Source: Streptomyces virginiae (GTDB lineage Bacteria; Actinomycetota; Actinomycetes; Streptomycetales; Streptomycetaceae). Taken from it: 64,000 nt of DNA. The DNA is taken from contig NZ_JOAK01000026.1 in NCBI RefSeq assembly GCF_000720455.1, forward strand, positions 62,001 through 126,000. Reading direction: 5' to 3'. A model generated the notes under the pieces. That model did not search any database, was not told the origin of the DNA, and saw only the letters and a program-made list of their open reading frames with translations. Positions 1-7,652 of the stretch are shown piece by piece (positions within the stretch are counted from its first letter, which is position 1; every line of letters begins with the position of its first letter). Position numbers and translations under genes: made by a program.

Positions 1-1841
1 CCGGCTTCGAACTGCGCGACGATCTCCTGCAGGGCTGCACGAGCTTCCTCGCGGCTGAGCTCCGCGCCGTCGCCCTGATCGAAGACGACGTTCTCCTCGC
101 CGGGTCGCGGCTGGGGCAGTTCCTGGGTGGGGTCGATGTCACGGTCCTCGTCGTCGAGGCGGCTCACGGTCGTCTCCTGGTCCTCGTCGTTGCTGGGGTT
201 CTCCTCTTCGTGGCGGGCGCGTTCGGTGTACGCCTTGCCGACGGCCTTGGCTGCGGCCGCCGCGGTGACGGGGTCGGGCTTGGCGCCGTTGCGGGCTGCC
301 CATGCGGCGACGGCTTCCATCAGCGAGTTCGCGGACGGCGTGAACCAGCGGGTCCGGCCGGGGCTGGAGTAGCGACCCTCGTCGACACCGGGGGTGACTA
401 GGTAGCAGTAGCCGGGCCGACGGTTGGACCAGCGTTCGGGTGCTGCGCCGGCGTCGATGACCGCGTCGGGGAGCATGAACCCGGCGGCGGTGGCGGTCTG
501 CACGCCGAAGCAGAGGCGGGTGCCGAAGGCGTCGCGGGCGGTGGTGGACATCTGGTCGTGGCTGGGGCGCTGCAGGGAGGCGATGAGGGCGACGCCGCCG
601 GATCGGGCGAGGTTGGCGATGTTGTTGAAGGCGTCGTCGCCGAGGACGGACAGGCTGACGCCGGCTTCCTCGAACCAGGTGACGAGGAACGGCATGCCCG
701 GGCAGCTGCAGGGTCCGTCGGGCCGGCAGGAGTGGGCGGGGTCGTTCTGGGTGACGGCTGCTTCGGCACACCATTGGCGGTAGCCGTGCTGGCCGAGCCA
801 TGCGGTGCGGGCCTGGACGACGGGCAGTACTGCCTCGGTCATGGTTTCGGTGCCGGAGGCGTCGGTGGCCCAGTCGATGCCGGGAAGCAGGTGACGGAAG
901 TCCTGGAAGCCCTTCGGGTCGTTGAGCCAGAGGATCATGTCTTTGCGGGAGAGGATCTCGGTCATCAGGTTGAGGGCGCCGTCGCCCTTGCCGGCGCCGG
1001 TCATGCCGGCGATCAGGACGTGGGTGGCGTTGCGTCCCGCGTTGGGGTCGCCGGGCAGCCACAGCTGGAGCGGCGAGCCGTCGTCGTACACACCGAGGAC
1101 GAGCGGGTCGGTGATGGAGCCGCCGGGCAGCGACGGGCCCTGGTCTTCCCAGCGGACGGTGTCGGCGAGCATGTCCATGGGGACGATGACGAGCTCGCCG
1201 CGGCGTGCGGAGTCGGGGTCGGGCAGGTAGCGGATCGCGGTGGCCGGCACGTCGAGGGCGGAGGCGACGTTGCCGAGGGCCTTGGCCATGTCGTCATTGG
1301 TCTGCGTGCCGGGGTCGAGGGCGATCGGGACGGTGACCCGGTTGGGTTCGACCCTGGGCTGGCCCATCTTGGCCTTGGCCAGGCCGATCTTCTCCAGCAG
1401 GCCTCCGTCCGCGGCGATGGCTTTGGCGCCGTCGGGGTCGCGGCGCATGACCTGCCGGATGTTCCAGGACAGGGCAGTGACGATGCCGCCGACAAACCAC
1501 ATGTCCCAGGCCGGGCCGAAGATGGCGGCCGACGTGAACCAGGACGAGCCAGCGGCAACGGTGACGGCGGAGTGGAGGCGGCGTTCCTTGCCGGTCATGC
1601 GGGCGGCCCACCAGGTGGAGCCGGTCAGGGCAACGGAGCCGAGGGTGAGGAGTACCCCCATGCCGGGCTCGCCGGACCACACCAGGTTCGCGGCGCCGCC
1701 GGTGATACCGACCGCGCCAACGCCGAGCCACGGCGGGAGGTAGGGCTTGGCGCGGTGGAGGAGGTAGCCCTTGATGCCGCCGCCGTCCGAACTGCCCTTG
1801 AGCTGGTCTTCGTGCCGCTGCTCGATGTCCTTGCCGGCCAT
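1..1841 (-). CDS. FtsK/SpoIIIE-like DNA translocase (conjugation), 3' end off window
   Basis: At least 613 codons read without a stop from ATG 1841 to the window edge, so the C-terminus is missing. The start follows a strong AGGAGG site. The N-terminal 120 residues include hydrophobic segments, consistent with membrane anchoring. A Walker A segment (LIAGMTGAGKG, near bases 1000-1030) and a Walker B-like segment (FLVTWFEEAG) are followed by an FtsK-type sensor region (LIASLQRPSHDQMST). In actinomycete integrative elements and plasmids such proteins (Tra/TraSA type) move double-stranded DNA between mycelial cells. It heads the transfer side of the element, next to an SpdB-like membrane protein. 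Family assignment is firm; the transfer role is inferred from context. The tail is acidic and disordered-looking. Confidence 0.85.
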   Translation of the reverse strand, partial: MAGKDIEQRHEDQLKGSSDGGGIKGYLLHRAKPYLPPWLGVGAVGITGGAANLVWSGEPGMGVLLTLGSVALTGSTWWAARMTGKERRLHSAVTVAAGSSWFTSAAIFGPAWDMWFVGGIVTALSWNIRQVMRRDPDGAKAIAADGGLLEKIGLAKAKMGQPRVEPNRVTVPIALDPGTQTNDDMAKALGNVASALDVPATAIRYLPDPDSARRGELVIVPMDMLADTVRWEDQGPSLPGGSITDPLVLGVYDDGSPLQLWLPGDPNAGRNATHVLIAGMTGAGKGDGALNLMTEILSRKDMILWLNDPKGFQDFRHLLPGIDWATDASGTETMTEAVLPVVQARTAWLGQHGYRQWCAEAAVTQNDPAHSCRPDGPCSCPGMPFLVTWFEEAGVSLSVLGDDAFNNIANLARSGGVALIASLQRPSHDQMSTTARDAFGTRLCFGVQTATAAGFMLPDAVIDAGAAPERWSNRRPGYCYLVTPGVDEGRYSSPGRTRWFTPSANSLMEAVAAWAARNGAKPDPVTAAAAAKAVGKAYTERARHEEENPSNDEDQETTVSRLDDEDRDIDPTQELPQPRPGEENVVFDQGDGAELSREEARAALQEIVAQFEA

Positions 1842-1855
1842 GGGAGTGCCTCCTG

Positions 1856-2371
1856 TCAGTACTGGAACGGGCGCGACTGCGCGGGCCGGTTCGGGGTGCG
1901 GGCGGACATGATGTCGGCGTACTCGCGCTGGAACGCGGCGTAGGTCGCGGCGGCGAGCGAGGCGGCGTCGGCGAGGGCTTCGCCGGACTTCTTCAGCTTC
2001 CGGGCTACCTTGCGGGCCCGGAGCTTGTGCTGGATGAAGTTGTCGTCCTTCAGCCCGTTGGCCTGGGACAGTGCGGCCTGCAGGATTTCGGCGGCGACCA
2101 TGACCTCGATGGAGGCGTGGACACCGAACGCGCGGAGGGTGTTGCAGTAGTTCCGCAGCTCGGCCGCCGACCCGAACTCGGGGTCGGGCAGCATGAACTG
2201 GGAACGGCTGCCGCCGGCGGCGCCGCGGCTTCCACCGGTGTTGGTGGTCTTGGTCGAGTTGACGTTGATGTTCGGGCCGAAGCTGAACGACGGCCCGTGC
2301 TTGGTCGTGCCGCCCTTGCTCCGCGGGTTGGTCCGCGTGCTGCTGCTCGTGCGCTGCCCGTTGATCGGCAT
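1856..2371 (-). CDS. hypothetical element protein, 171 aa
   Basis: ATG 2371 is preceded by GGAGGAGATCGC, a good ribosome site. The first 60 residues are rich in Ser, Thr, Gly and Asn (low complexity). The rest is a compact alpha-helical segment with many Ala and basic residues (about residues 70-160). It has no membrane segment and no motif I recognise. It lies 15 nt upstream of the translocase gene on the same strand, so it is probably co-transcribed and may be a transfer accessory protein. That role is inference from position only. Confidence 0.7.
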   Translation of the reverse strand: MPINGQRTSSSTRTNPRSKGGTTKHGPSFSFGPNINVNSTKTTNTGGSRGAAGGSRSQFMLPDPEFGSAAELRNYCNTLRAFGVHASIEVMVAAEILQAALSQANGLKDDNFIQHKLRARKVARKLKKSGEALADAASLAAATYAAFQREYADIMSARTPNRPAQSRPFQY

Positions 2372-2401
2372 GCGATCTCCTCCAGTCGGGTCCGGGTGGG
2401 G

Positions 2402-3661
2402 TTACTGGTCCTTGCTGGCCGCGTTGCGGGCGGCGATGGCGGCCTGTCGGTTGGCGGCCGGAACGTACTTGGGTGTGTCGTTCTTGCGGCGCACGCCGGG
2501 CCGCGTCGGAGGCTTGTAGACGCGCCTGCCGCCGGAGGGGGGCATTTGCGATGCCGCCTGCGAAGAGTTGACCTTTACGGGCCTCTCGCCGGGGGCTTCG
2601 GAGCGGGCTGCGAGGAGGCGTCGTTCGGCGGCGTTCCGACCGCGGATGATGGCCACGGTCTCGCCGGGGTCGGTGCCTTCGATGTCGCGGTGCGCGCGCT
2701 TCCAGATGGTTTCGGTGACGGTGGTCTCGCCGAGGGCGGCAGCCAGCTTGAGAGCGTGCTGCCACACGTCGGGGAAGGCCTCGGCCCGGTCGTTGGCGAG
2801 CCGGGCGTCGGCCGCGGCCTTGGCGTCCGCGTCCTCCTGCGCTGCTGCTGCCCGCTCCTCGGCGAGGGCCGCCTCCCGCTTGGCCTGCCTGCGCTCGGCC
2901 CGCCACTGCGCACTCCGCTGCCGGAGGGTGGGCTTGCCGTCGCGGGAACGGATCCGCCCGTGCTCGTGGAGGTCCCAGATGCCGGGGCCGGCGAGCGAGG
3001 CAATGGCGGTGCCGACGGCGGTGGCCGTGTCGAAGGCGGTCAGGCCGTGCCACAGGTTGACGCCGGCGGCGACGAAGGCGAGGAGCCAGGCGATGAGCCG
3101 GTAGTGCCAGTGCGGGCGCCGGTCATCGACGGCTGCGGCGGCGCCACGGAGGACGACCCATGCGGCCCCTTCGAGAACGAGAGGGGCGGCCAGAAGGTAG
3201 CGGGCGTCCTCGTCGTAGAAGGCGTTCATCTGGACGGGGAGTGCCACGACGCCGCAGACGATGGCGAAGCTGATGGCTGCGATCTTCCACGACTTCGCGG
3301 ACTTCTCGCGCTGTTCGCCGGCCTCAGCCTCCGCCAGGTCCGCGGCCTCTGCTGCCAGCCGCTCCCGCTCGGCCTCGCGCGCCTCGGCGGCTGCCTTGCG
3401 CTCCGCCTCGGCGATCTTGGCGTGCTGCTCGGCCTCGAACCGCTGCAGCTGGAGCGCCGCCCGCTTGTTGGTCAGGGCCTGCTTCTCGGCTTCTGCGGCA
3501 GCCTTGATGCGGACTGTCTCGGCTTCGGCCTCGGCGGCAATACGGCGGGCTTCGGCGTCAGCGGCGGCCTGCGACCGGATGGCTTCCGCCTCGGCGAGGG
3601 CCACCGGGTCGAACCGCGGCGCGACGGCGGCGCCGTTGATGTGGTCCAGCTGGGCGGTCAT
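2402..3661 (-). CDS. SpdB-like (DUF2637-type) plasmid-spread membrane protein
   Basis: 419 aa. Residues about 20-120 form a long charged coiled coil rich in Ala, Glu and Arg. A cluster of hydrophobic segments follows (about residues 128-225, including AISFAIVCGVVALPVQ and LIAWLLAFVAAGVNLWHG). A second coiled coil covers about 250-310, and a basic tail ends the protein. This layout resembles Streptomyces Spd/DUF2637 proteins that help plasmids spread from cell to cell within mycelium. It sits directly upstream of the FtsK-like gene, which supports a transfer role. The family name rests on architecture and neighbourhood, not on a conserved signature. Confidence 0.65.
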   Translation of the reverse strand: MTAQLDHINGAAVAPRFDPVALAEAEAIRSQAAADAEARRIAAEAEAETVRIKAAAEAEKQALTNKRAALQLQRFEAEQHAKIAEAERKAAAEAREAERERLAAEAADLAEAEAGEQREKSAKSWKIAAISFAIVCGVVALPVQMNAFYDEDARYLLAAPLVLEGAAWVVLRGAAAAVDDRRPHWHYRLIAWLLAFVAAGVNLWHGLTAFDTATAVGTAIASLAGPGIWDLHEHGRIRSRDGKPTLRQRSAQWRAERRQAKREAALAEERAAAAQEDADAKAAADARLANDRAEAFPDVWQHALKLAAALGETTVTETIWKRAHRDIEGTDPGETVAIIRGRNAAERRLLAARSEAPGERPVKVNSSQAASQMPPSGGRRVYKPPTRPGVRRKNDTPKYVPAANRQAAIAARNAASKDQ

Positions 3662-3696
3662 GACGACCTCCTTCCTTGGCGGTGCGGTGCCGGCTG

Positions 3697-3924
3697 TTAG
3701 GCGGCGATGTCGGTGGCGGGCGTGTGGAGGCCGTCGATCTCGGCGGAGATCGGGGAGTCGGGGTAGAGCAGGTCGTGGTCGGCGGCGAGTGCGGCGTAGC
3801 GGCGCATCCCGAGCTCGTCACCACGGCGGAGGGCGATCAGGTACTGCTCGATGAGCGCGCGGCCGGCGGCCTCGGCGGTGTCCAGGCGGTTCAGTTCCAG
3901 CTCGGTGATCAGGCCGGTGGGCAT
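3697..3924 (-). CDS. small hypothetical protein, 75 aa
   Basis: A mostly helical 75-residue protein starting at ATG 3924 behind GGAAGGACC, a ribosome site seen before several genes of this element. It is rich in Leu, Ala and acidic residues, with no Cys, membrane segment or recognised motif. It opens a run of very short genes (3.7-5.6 kb) read in the same direction as the transfer genes. Confidence 0.55.
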   Translation of the reverse strand: MPTGLITELELNRLDTAEAAGRALIEQYLIALRRGDELGMRRYAALAADHDLLYPDSPISAEIDGLHTPATDIAA

Positions 3925-3962
3925 GACGGTGGTCCTTCCAGTGGTCTGAGCGGGAGGGTGGG

Positions 3963-4103
3963 TCAGTCCTGCTGGGGGAGGTTGTCGTCCCGGTGGCCTG
4001 AGCAGGACGGGCAGTCGTCGCTGGGGTGGTCGGTTTGAGGGTGCCCGCAGGGTCGGAGTCCGCGGGCAGCAAGCTGGCTGTACATCCAGTCGGGCAAGGG
4101 CAT
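3963..4103 (-). CDS. small Cys/His protein, 46 aa
   Basis: ATG 4103 follows GGAG at good spacing. The peptide has a hydrophobic start (PLPDWMYSQL) and a Cys/His cluster (CGHPQTDHPSDDCPSC), which may bind a zinc ion. Similar Cys/His small proteins recur along this element. The function is unknown. A longer in-frame extension upstream is low-complexity and overlaps the next gene, so the short start was chosen. Confidence 0.5.
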   Translation of the reverse strand: MPLPDWMYSQLAARGLRPCGHPQTDHPSDDCPSCSGHRDDNLPQQD

Positions 4104-4143
4104 GGTGGTGCTCCTTCGCCGGTCAGGCGGGATGGGGCGGGGT

Positions 4144-4332
4144 TTAGCGGTCGGTGACGACCCAGCCGCGGCCAGGCTGCTGGCGGATGATGCCGCCGGG
4201 GGTGTGGATCTGGCCGGAGGCGTTGCCGAGGCCGAGGGCCTCAAGGTCGTCGAGCAGCATGGCGATCCGGCCGGCAATGTTGCGGGCCTGCGTCTCGAGC
4301 CGGTTCAGTTCCTCGGGGGTGCCGGTGAACAT
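4144..4332 (-). CDS. small hypothetical protein, 62 aa
   Basis: The first 40 residues look helical (EELNRLETQARNIAGRIAML), followed by a Gly-rich tail with QPGRGW. The start overlaps the stop of the upstream gene (TGATG at 4330-4334), which indicates translational coupling. No family is recognised. Confidence 0.55.
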   Translation of the reverse strand: MFTGTPEELNRLETQARNIAGRIAMLLDDLEALGLGNASGQIHTPGGIIRQQPGRGWVVTDR

Positions 4333-4502
4333 CAGCTGCGGCCCTGCTCACGCAGCAGCTCGTCCGTCATCTTCGCGAGGGTCTCGGCGCGGTCGGAGCC
4401 GCCCTCACGCATCGCGTAGATGATGGCGTCCGCTGCACGCTCCATGTCGCCGGAGTCGATCGCGGCCTTCATCTCGACAGCCTTGTCACGGAAGAAACCC
4501 AT
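4332..4502 (-). CDS. small hypothetical protein, 56 aa
   Basis: The protein starts MGFFRDKAVEMKAAI at ATG 4502 after AAAGGACCACC. It is charged and helical with no Cys. Its stop overlaps the start of the next small gene. Residues about 18-40 suggest a short amphipathic helix pair. The function is unknown. Confidence 0.55.
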   Translation of the reverse strand: MGFFRDKAVEMKAAIDSGDMERAADAIIYAMREGGSDRAETLAKMTDELLREQGRS

Positions 4503-4553
4503 GGTGGTCCTTTCGGTTGAGGCCGGCACGGCGGCCGGCCCAGGAGGTGGGGT

Positions 4554-4748
4554 CTAGCTGCGATGGGTGTCGACGTGCTGCTGCATGCGAGCGGTCAGGG
4601 TCTGCTCCTCGGTGCGGCTGACGCAGCGGAAGCGCATCGTCATGCCGCACTCGGTGCACTCCAGGTACTGCCAGCGGAAGTAGCCGATGAGCTGCCACAG
4701 CGAGGCCGCCAGAACCAGGACCGCGATGACGTCGAGGACGGTGCTCAT
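4554..4748 (-). CDS. single-pass membrane protein with CxxC motif, 64 aa
   Basis: Residues about 3-26 form a hydrophobic transmembrane segment (VLDVIAVLVLAASLWQLIGYF). The sequence then reads ECTECGM, a CxxC pair, then Cys and several His (ending QQHVDTHRS), as in a one-finger zinc domain on the cytosolic side. A start 3 nt after the stop of the upstream 115-aa gene suggests coupled translation. The role is unknown; a small membrane partner of the transfer machinery is possible. Confidence 0.6.
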   Translation of the reverse strand: MSTVLDVIAVLVLAASLWQLIGYFRWQYLECTECGMTMRFRCVSRTEEQTLTARMQQHVDTHRS

Positions 4749-4751
4749 GGC

Positions 4752-5099
4752 TCAGGCCCCCATCGGACGGGGCATGGCGCGGCAGGTCTCGGCGTGCTTC
4801 TGGGCCCAGGTCTTGGGGCTCTGCCAGGGCTTCAGCTCGTCCAGGAATCCCCTTCGGGCGTATGCGTAAATGCCGGTGAACTTCTTCTCGTCGATGGCGG
4901 TGCAGCCGGAGCACGACGCGGTGAGCGTGATGTCGACGAGTTCCGTGGGCTGCCGGTATCCGGAGTAGCCGTTGCCGATCGGGCCGAATCCGGTCTCGCC
5001 CTCGGTGTACTCGACGGCCTTCTCAACGATGTCGACAGTCGCGCCCCCGACGGTCAGGTGGCGGGCGATGACGCCGGTGGGCCAGGTGGTTTCGGGCAT
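4752..5099 (-). CDS. hypothetical protein with CSGC motif, 115 aa
   Basis: ATG 5099 follows GAGGAG. The first 60 residues look beta-rich. A CSGC motif near residue 63 and a later Cys (ETCRAM) could bind metal. There is no membrane segment. It is read together with the membrane protein downstream. No family is recognised. Confidence 0.55.
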   Translation of the reverse strand: MPETTWPTGVIARHLTVGGATVDIVEKAVEYTEGETGFGPIGNGYSGYRQPTELVDITLTASCSGCTAIDEKKFTGIYAYARRGFLDELKPWQSPKTWAQKHAETCRAMPRPMGA

Positions 5100-5169
5100 G
5101 GCGGTACTCCTCGGTTGGTCAGACGGGAGGGTGGTCTAGCTGCGGTGGGTGTGCTGCTGGCCGGCGCGG

Positions 5170-5409
5170 CTACTCGCCGTCCTGCGGGTCGATGGGGTCG
5201 CTGCCGCCCTGCCCGCACCAGTCGCACGGGCAGTCGCCGGGCTGGATGCTGCTGGCGGCGGCCGTCGCGAAGGCGAGGCGGGCGGACAGCTGGTAGGCGG
5301 GGAGGCTGCGGCGGGACGGGTTCACCGGGTCCGCGAGGATCTCGATCACGCGGCAGGCGAGGCCTTCGGCACGCCACTCCTCGGACAGGGCCAGGGCCGG
5401 GGCGGCCAT
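5170..5409 (-). CDS. small hypothetical protein with CPCDWC motif, 79 aa
   Basis: The first 55 residues are helical; the tail carries CPCDWCGQGG, a likely metal-binding knuckle. The start codon overlaps the stop of the upstream gene (TGATG at 5407-5411), so the two are translationally coupled. The function is unknown. Confidence 0.55.
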   Translation of the reverse strand: MAAPALALSEEWRAEGLACRVIEILADPVNPSRRSLPAYQLSARLAFATAAASSIQPGDCPCDWCGQGGSDPIDPQDGE

Positions 5410-5642
5410 CAGGCGGCGTCCGGCGTGCGGTACTGGATCTCGCGGCGGAGGCCGGCGGCCTGGGCGGTGCAGGCGGCGGCTTCGGCGTGGTCGCCGGCCT
5501 TGCGGGCGGTGGCGGCCAGCTCCTCGAAGAGGGTGGCGGCCATCGACGCGTGGGCTGCGGCAGCGTGCAGACGCTGCGGGGTGGGACGCTCTACGGACGA
5601 CCGAAATGCGCTACCACTGGTAGCGGGGCTACGATCCGACAT
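5409..5642 (-). CDS. small helical protein, 77 aa, first gene of the leftward operon
   Basis: ATG 5642 follows AGGAGGAGTGATCCTG. The protein is Ala-rich and helical, with two Cys-free amphipathic stretches. It is the promoter-proximal gene of the leftward transfer operon and diverges from the GntR-type repressor gene at 5817. A palindrome (5611-5623) inside its first codons may be an operator for that repressor. Confidence 0.6.
   Translation of the reverse strand: MSDRSPATSGSAFRSSVERPTPQRLHAAAAHASMAATLFEELAATARKAGDHAEAAACTAQAAGLRREIQYRTPDAA
5611..5623. promoter_or_regulatory. candidate GntR operator, copy 1
   Basis: CTACCACTGGTAG is a perfect 6-bp inverted repeat with a 1-nt centre, just inside the leftward 77-aa gene. 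A related copy sits upstream of the GntR gene (5758-5770). Binding is inferred. Confidence 0.4.
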
Positions 5643-5757
5643 CAGGATCACTCCTCCTGTTGCTGCAGGTGGATGGGTCTTAGGCCCCGAGTCATAGGTG
5701 CTGGAACACCGTCGACTCGGGGTCGCCTTGTTTCGACAGCACAGACCGTAGCACGGT

Positions 5758-5776
5758 CTACCGCTGGTGGGATACT
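5758..5776 (+). promoter_or_regulatory. candidate GntR operator copy 2 overlapping promoter
   Basis: CTACCGCTGGTGG matches copy 1 at 11 of 13 positions and is followed at once by GATACT, a plausible -10 hexamer for the rightward GntR gene starting at 5817. A repressor bound here would shut its own promoter. Confidence 0.4.
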
Positions 5777-5816
5777 CTACGAAGGAAGTGACCGTGAAAA
5801 ACACCGAGGAGGATGG

Positions 5817-6593
5817 ATGACAGGGGCCACCCACCGGCTCGCGGACGCCCTCCGGGCCGCGATCGAAGCGGGCGACTACCCGCCGGGGGCCGCGCTGCCG
5901 TCCGCCGAACGCCTAGCAGAGGAGCACGGCGTCGCCCGTGCCACCGCCCAGAAAGCCGTCCAGCAGCTGGCGGCCGAGGGCTACCTGACACTGACGCGTC
6001 GGCATCCTGCTCGAGTCAAGGAACGCCCCCGTCACACGACTGTGGTCCGCGACCGAGTGGTCTACCGCGACGACCTCGGCTACTTCTTCGACCGCAACGC
6101 CCAGGACTGGGCCGCCGTAACGCCGCCCACCCGCGGGTTCGAAGTGCCGCCCAGTCATGTGGCCGATCTCCTCGGAACCACCCGCGGCCAGGACGTCCTC
6201 GCCAGACGCCGGCTCATGGGCCCGCGTGGGGCGACCGTCGCACACCAGGTGGCGGTCAGTTTCATCCCCCTCTCCGTGGTCGCCGAGATCCCGGAGGTCG
6301 GAGCAGAGCGCACCGGCTCAGGCGGGATCTACGACAGGTTCGAAGAGCACTACCGGGCGCCGCTCGAGTGGCGGGAGACCGTGTCCGCGAGACACCCGAA
6401 CCCGGAGGAGCAGAAGGCTCTGGGCGTGCCGGCTTCCAGCCCGGTGCTGGTGGTGACGCGGGAGGCTCGCATCCGCCGGGACGGCGAGGAGGTTGTCGTC
6501 GAGGTGAATGAGACAGCGATGGCTGCGGCTCAGTTTGCGGTCTCGTATCACGTGGAGCGTGACGAGTCGGCAACCTGGCCGCGCGCCAGCTGA
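5817..6593 (+). CDS. GntR-family repressor with HutC/UTRA-like domain
   Basis: 258 aa. Residues 1-65 form a winged helix of GntR type (ADALRAAIEAGDYPPGAALP, then RATAQKAVQQLAAEGYLT). Residues about 90-245 resemble the UTRA ligand domain of the HutC subfamily. ATG 5817 follows GAGGAGG. Integrated Streptomyces plasmids such as pSAM2 use a GntR repressor (KorSA) to hold transfer genes silent. The divergent layout against the leftward transfer operon and the two shared palindromes support the same role here. The ligand is unknown. A strong terminator follows. Confidence 0.85.
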   Translation: MTGATHRLADALRAAIEAGDYPPGAALPSAERLAEEHGVARATAQKAVQQLAAEGYLTLTRRHPARVKERPRHTTVVRDRVVYRDDLGYFFDRNAQDWAAVTPPTRGFEVPPSHVADLLGTTRGQDVLARRRLMGPRGATVAHQVAVSFIPLSVVAEIPEVGAERTGSGGIYDRFEEHYRAPLEWRETVSARHPNPEEQKALGVPASSPVLVVTREARIRRDGEEVVVEVNETAMAAAQFAVSYHVERDESATWPRAS

Positions 6594-6600
6594 GACGCAA

Positions 6601-6637
6601 AGGAGCCCCCGACCATAGGTCGGGGGCTCCTCCTTTT
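6601..6637. terminator. bidirectional intrinsic terminator
   Basis: A perfect 14-bp stem (6601-6614 with 6618-6631), 3-nt loop, followed by TTTTT on the plus strand. It lies between the convergent GntR and XRE genes. Confidence 0.85.
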
Positions 6638-6656
6638 TGCTTGTGCGGTGCACCAC

Positions 6657-7034
6657 CTACAGCAGGCCGCGTGCGTGCAGATCCGCAAGGACACGCTGAG
6701 ACAGCTCCTGAATTTCGGCGGCGGTCAGATCGCCTCGTGTGGCAATGGCGGCCAGCGAAATCGACCGCTCCAGCTCGGATGACAGGTCCGCCTTGACTGC
6801 TTTCACCGGTCGCTGCCCGGTCAATATGGCGGTCGCGCGCCCGGACGGCCATCCAAGCGCTTCCTCAATCTTCGGGAGGGAGGGGGGGATGCGGCCGCGC
6901 GTCTCGCCCTTTTCCACCTTGTGGTACGTCATGCGCGAGACGCCCGCCTTCTCAGCGAGAGCCTCCATGGTGAGGCCTAGCTGGAGGCGGGTGGCGCGAA
7001 GCTCTTCGCCGAGTGCTACCCAGTCCAGGTCCAT
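6657..7034 (-). CDS. XRE-family helix-turn-helix regulator
   Basis: 125 aa. Residues about 5-65 form a lambda-repressor-like HTH (LGEELRATRLQLGLTMEALA, then AGVSRMTYHKVEKGE). The C-terminal half is helical (AAEIQELSQRVLADL) and may dimerise. The N-terminus (MDLDWVALG) matches that of the XRE protein at 24520 (MDRDWARLG). No Shine-Dalgarno site precedes ATG 7034; CATCAT lies 6 nt upstream, so the mRNA may be leaderless. The gene faces the 7221 operon divergently. Confidence 0.8.
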   Translation of the reverse strand: MDLDWVALGEELRATRLQLGLTMEALAEKAGVSRMTYHKVEKGETRGRIPPSLPKIEEALGWPSGRATAILTGQRPVKAVKADLSSELERSISLAAIATRGDLTAAEIQELSQRVLADLHARGLL

Positions 7035-7046
7035 GGCTACATGATG
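7035..7046 (-). promoter_or_regulatory. putative leaderless promoter -10 element
   Basis: On the minus strand CATCAT is followed by GTAGCC and the ATG of the XRE gene. The same hexamer, 6-nt gap and ATG occur at 24508-24522. Confidence 0.35.
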
Positions 7047-7220
7047 CACCATCGCTTTACGTTCGTCCACGAACCCGTTGCGCAATGTCCAGCGAATGTC
7101 TAACGTAGTGCTCACGGCAAGCGAAAGGCCGGACGGAGGCAACCGTCCGGCCCTGTCGTCCAGCGAGAGGCGACTCGCTGAGCAGTAGAGGTCCCATCTG
7201 CGTGAAAGGAGCGCTCTCTG

Positions 7221-7652
7221 ATGAGCGTAGCAACGCACAAGGCCACCGCCCAGTCAGGCGAAGGGGAAGTGTCGCGGGTCACCAGCGCGAAGCAGCTCGC
7301 TACCTTCGCCGACGAGCACGGCATCGTGCTCCAGGTACGCAAGGGCCGGAGCCGCGGTTCCCTTGAGTTCGGGCGACTCGACAACGGCCGGAACGTCATG
7401 GTCATGGACTCGGACAGCGACCCGGCCGAGGTACTGGCGTTCGCCCGCATCGTGGTCGAACGGCGCGCAACCGACGCGAAGGTATTCGCGGTCGAGGAGG
7501 CTCTGGCCACCATCGCCGAAGCGAAGCCCGGCTTCGCCGAACTGGCCGCACTGTTCAAGCACTCGTCGATGTGGAAGCTGAACGGCGCTGGGCAGTTCAT
7601 CCGCCTCATCGAGGACACCCTGGACGCACTCCGCAAGGAGGCAATCGCATGA
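7221..7652 (+). CDS. hypothetical protein, 143 aa, coupled to antirepressor
   Basis: ATG 7221 follows GAAAGGAG. The protein is mixed alpha/beta with no Cys, no membrane segment and no recognised motif. Its stop overlaps the start of the antirepressor gene (ATGA at 7649-7652), so the two are made together. The divergent XRE gene probably controls both. A role in the regulatory switch is inferred from that arrangement. Confidence 0.65.
   Translation: MSVATHKATAQSGEGEVSRVTSAKQLATFADEHGIVLQVRKGRSRGSLEFGRLDNGRNVMVMDSDSDPAEVLAFARIVVERRATDAKVFAVEEALATIAEAKPGFAELAALFKHSSMWKLNGAGQFIRLIEDTLDALRKEAIA

Noticed and set aside
558..1943. Long plus-strand frame of 461 codons
   Set aside because: Antisense shadow of the translocase gene; Gly/Val/Ala-rich with no domain.
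5133..5160. Repeat of the 3' end of the gene at 4554 (QQHTHRS-stop)
   Set aside because: A roughly 20-bp match after the 79-aa gene; it could be a remnant of a duplicated gene but too short to claim.
4563..5816. In-frame N-terminal extension of the GntR gene
   Set aside because: Runs antisense over several small genes and has no regulator-like sequence; ATG 5817 has the ribosome site.
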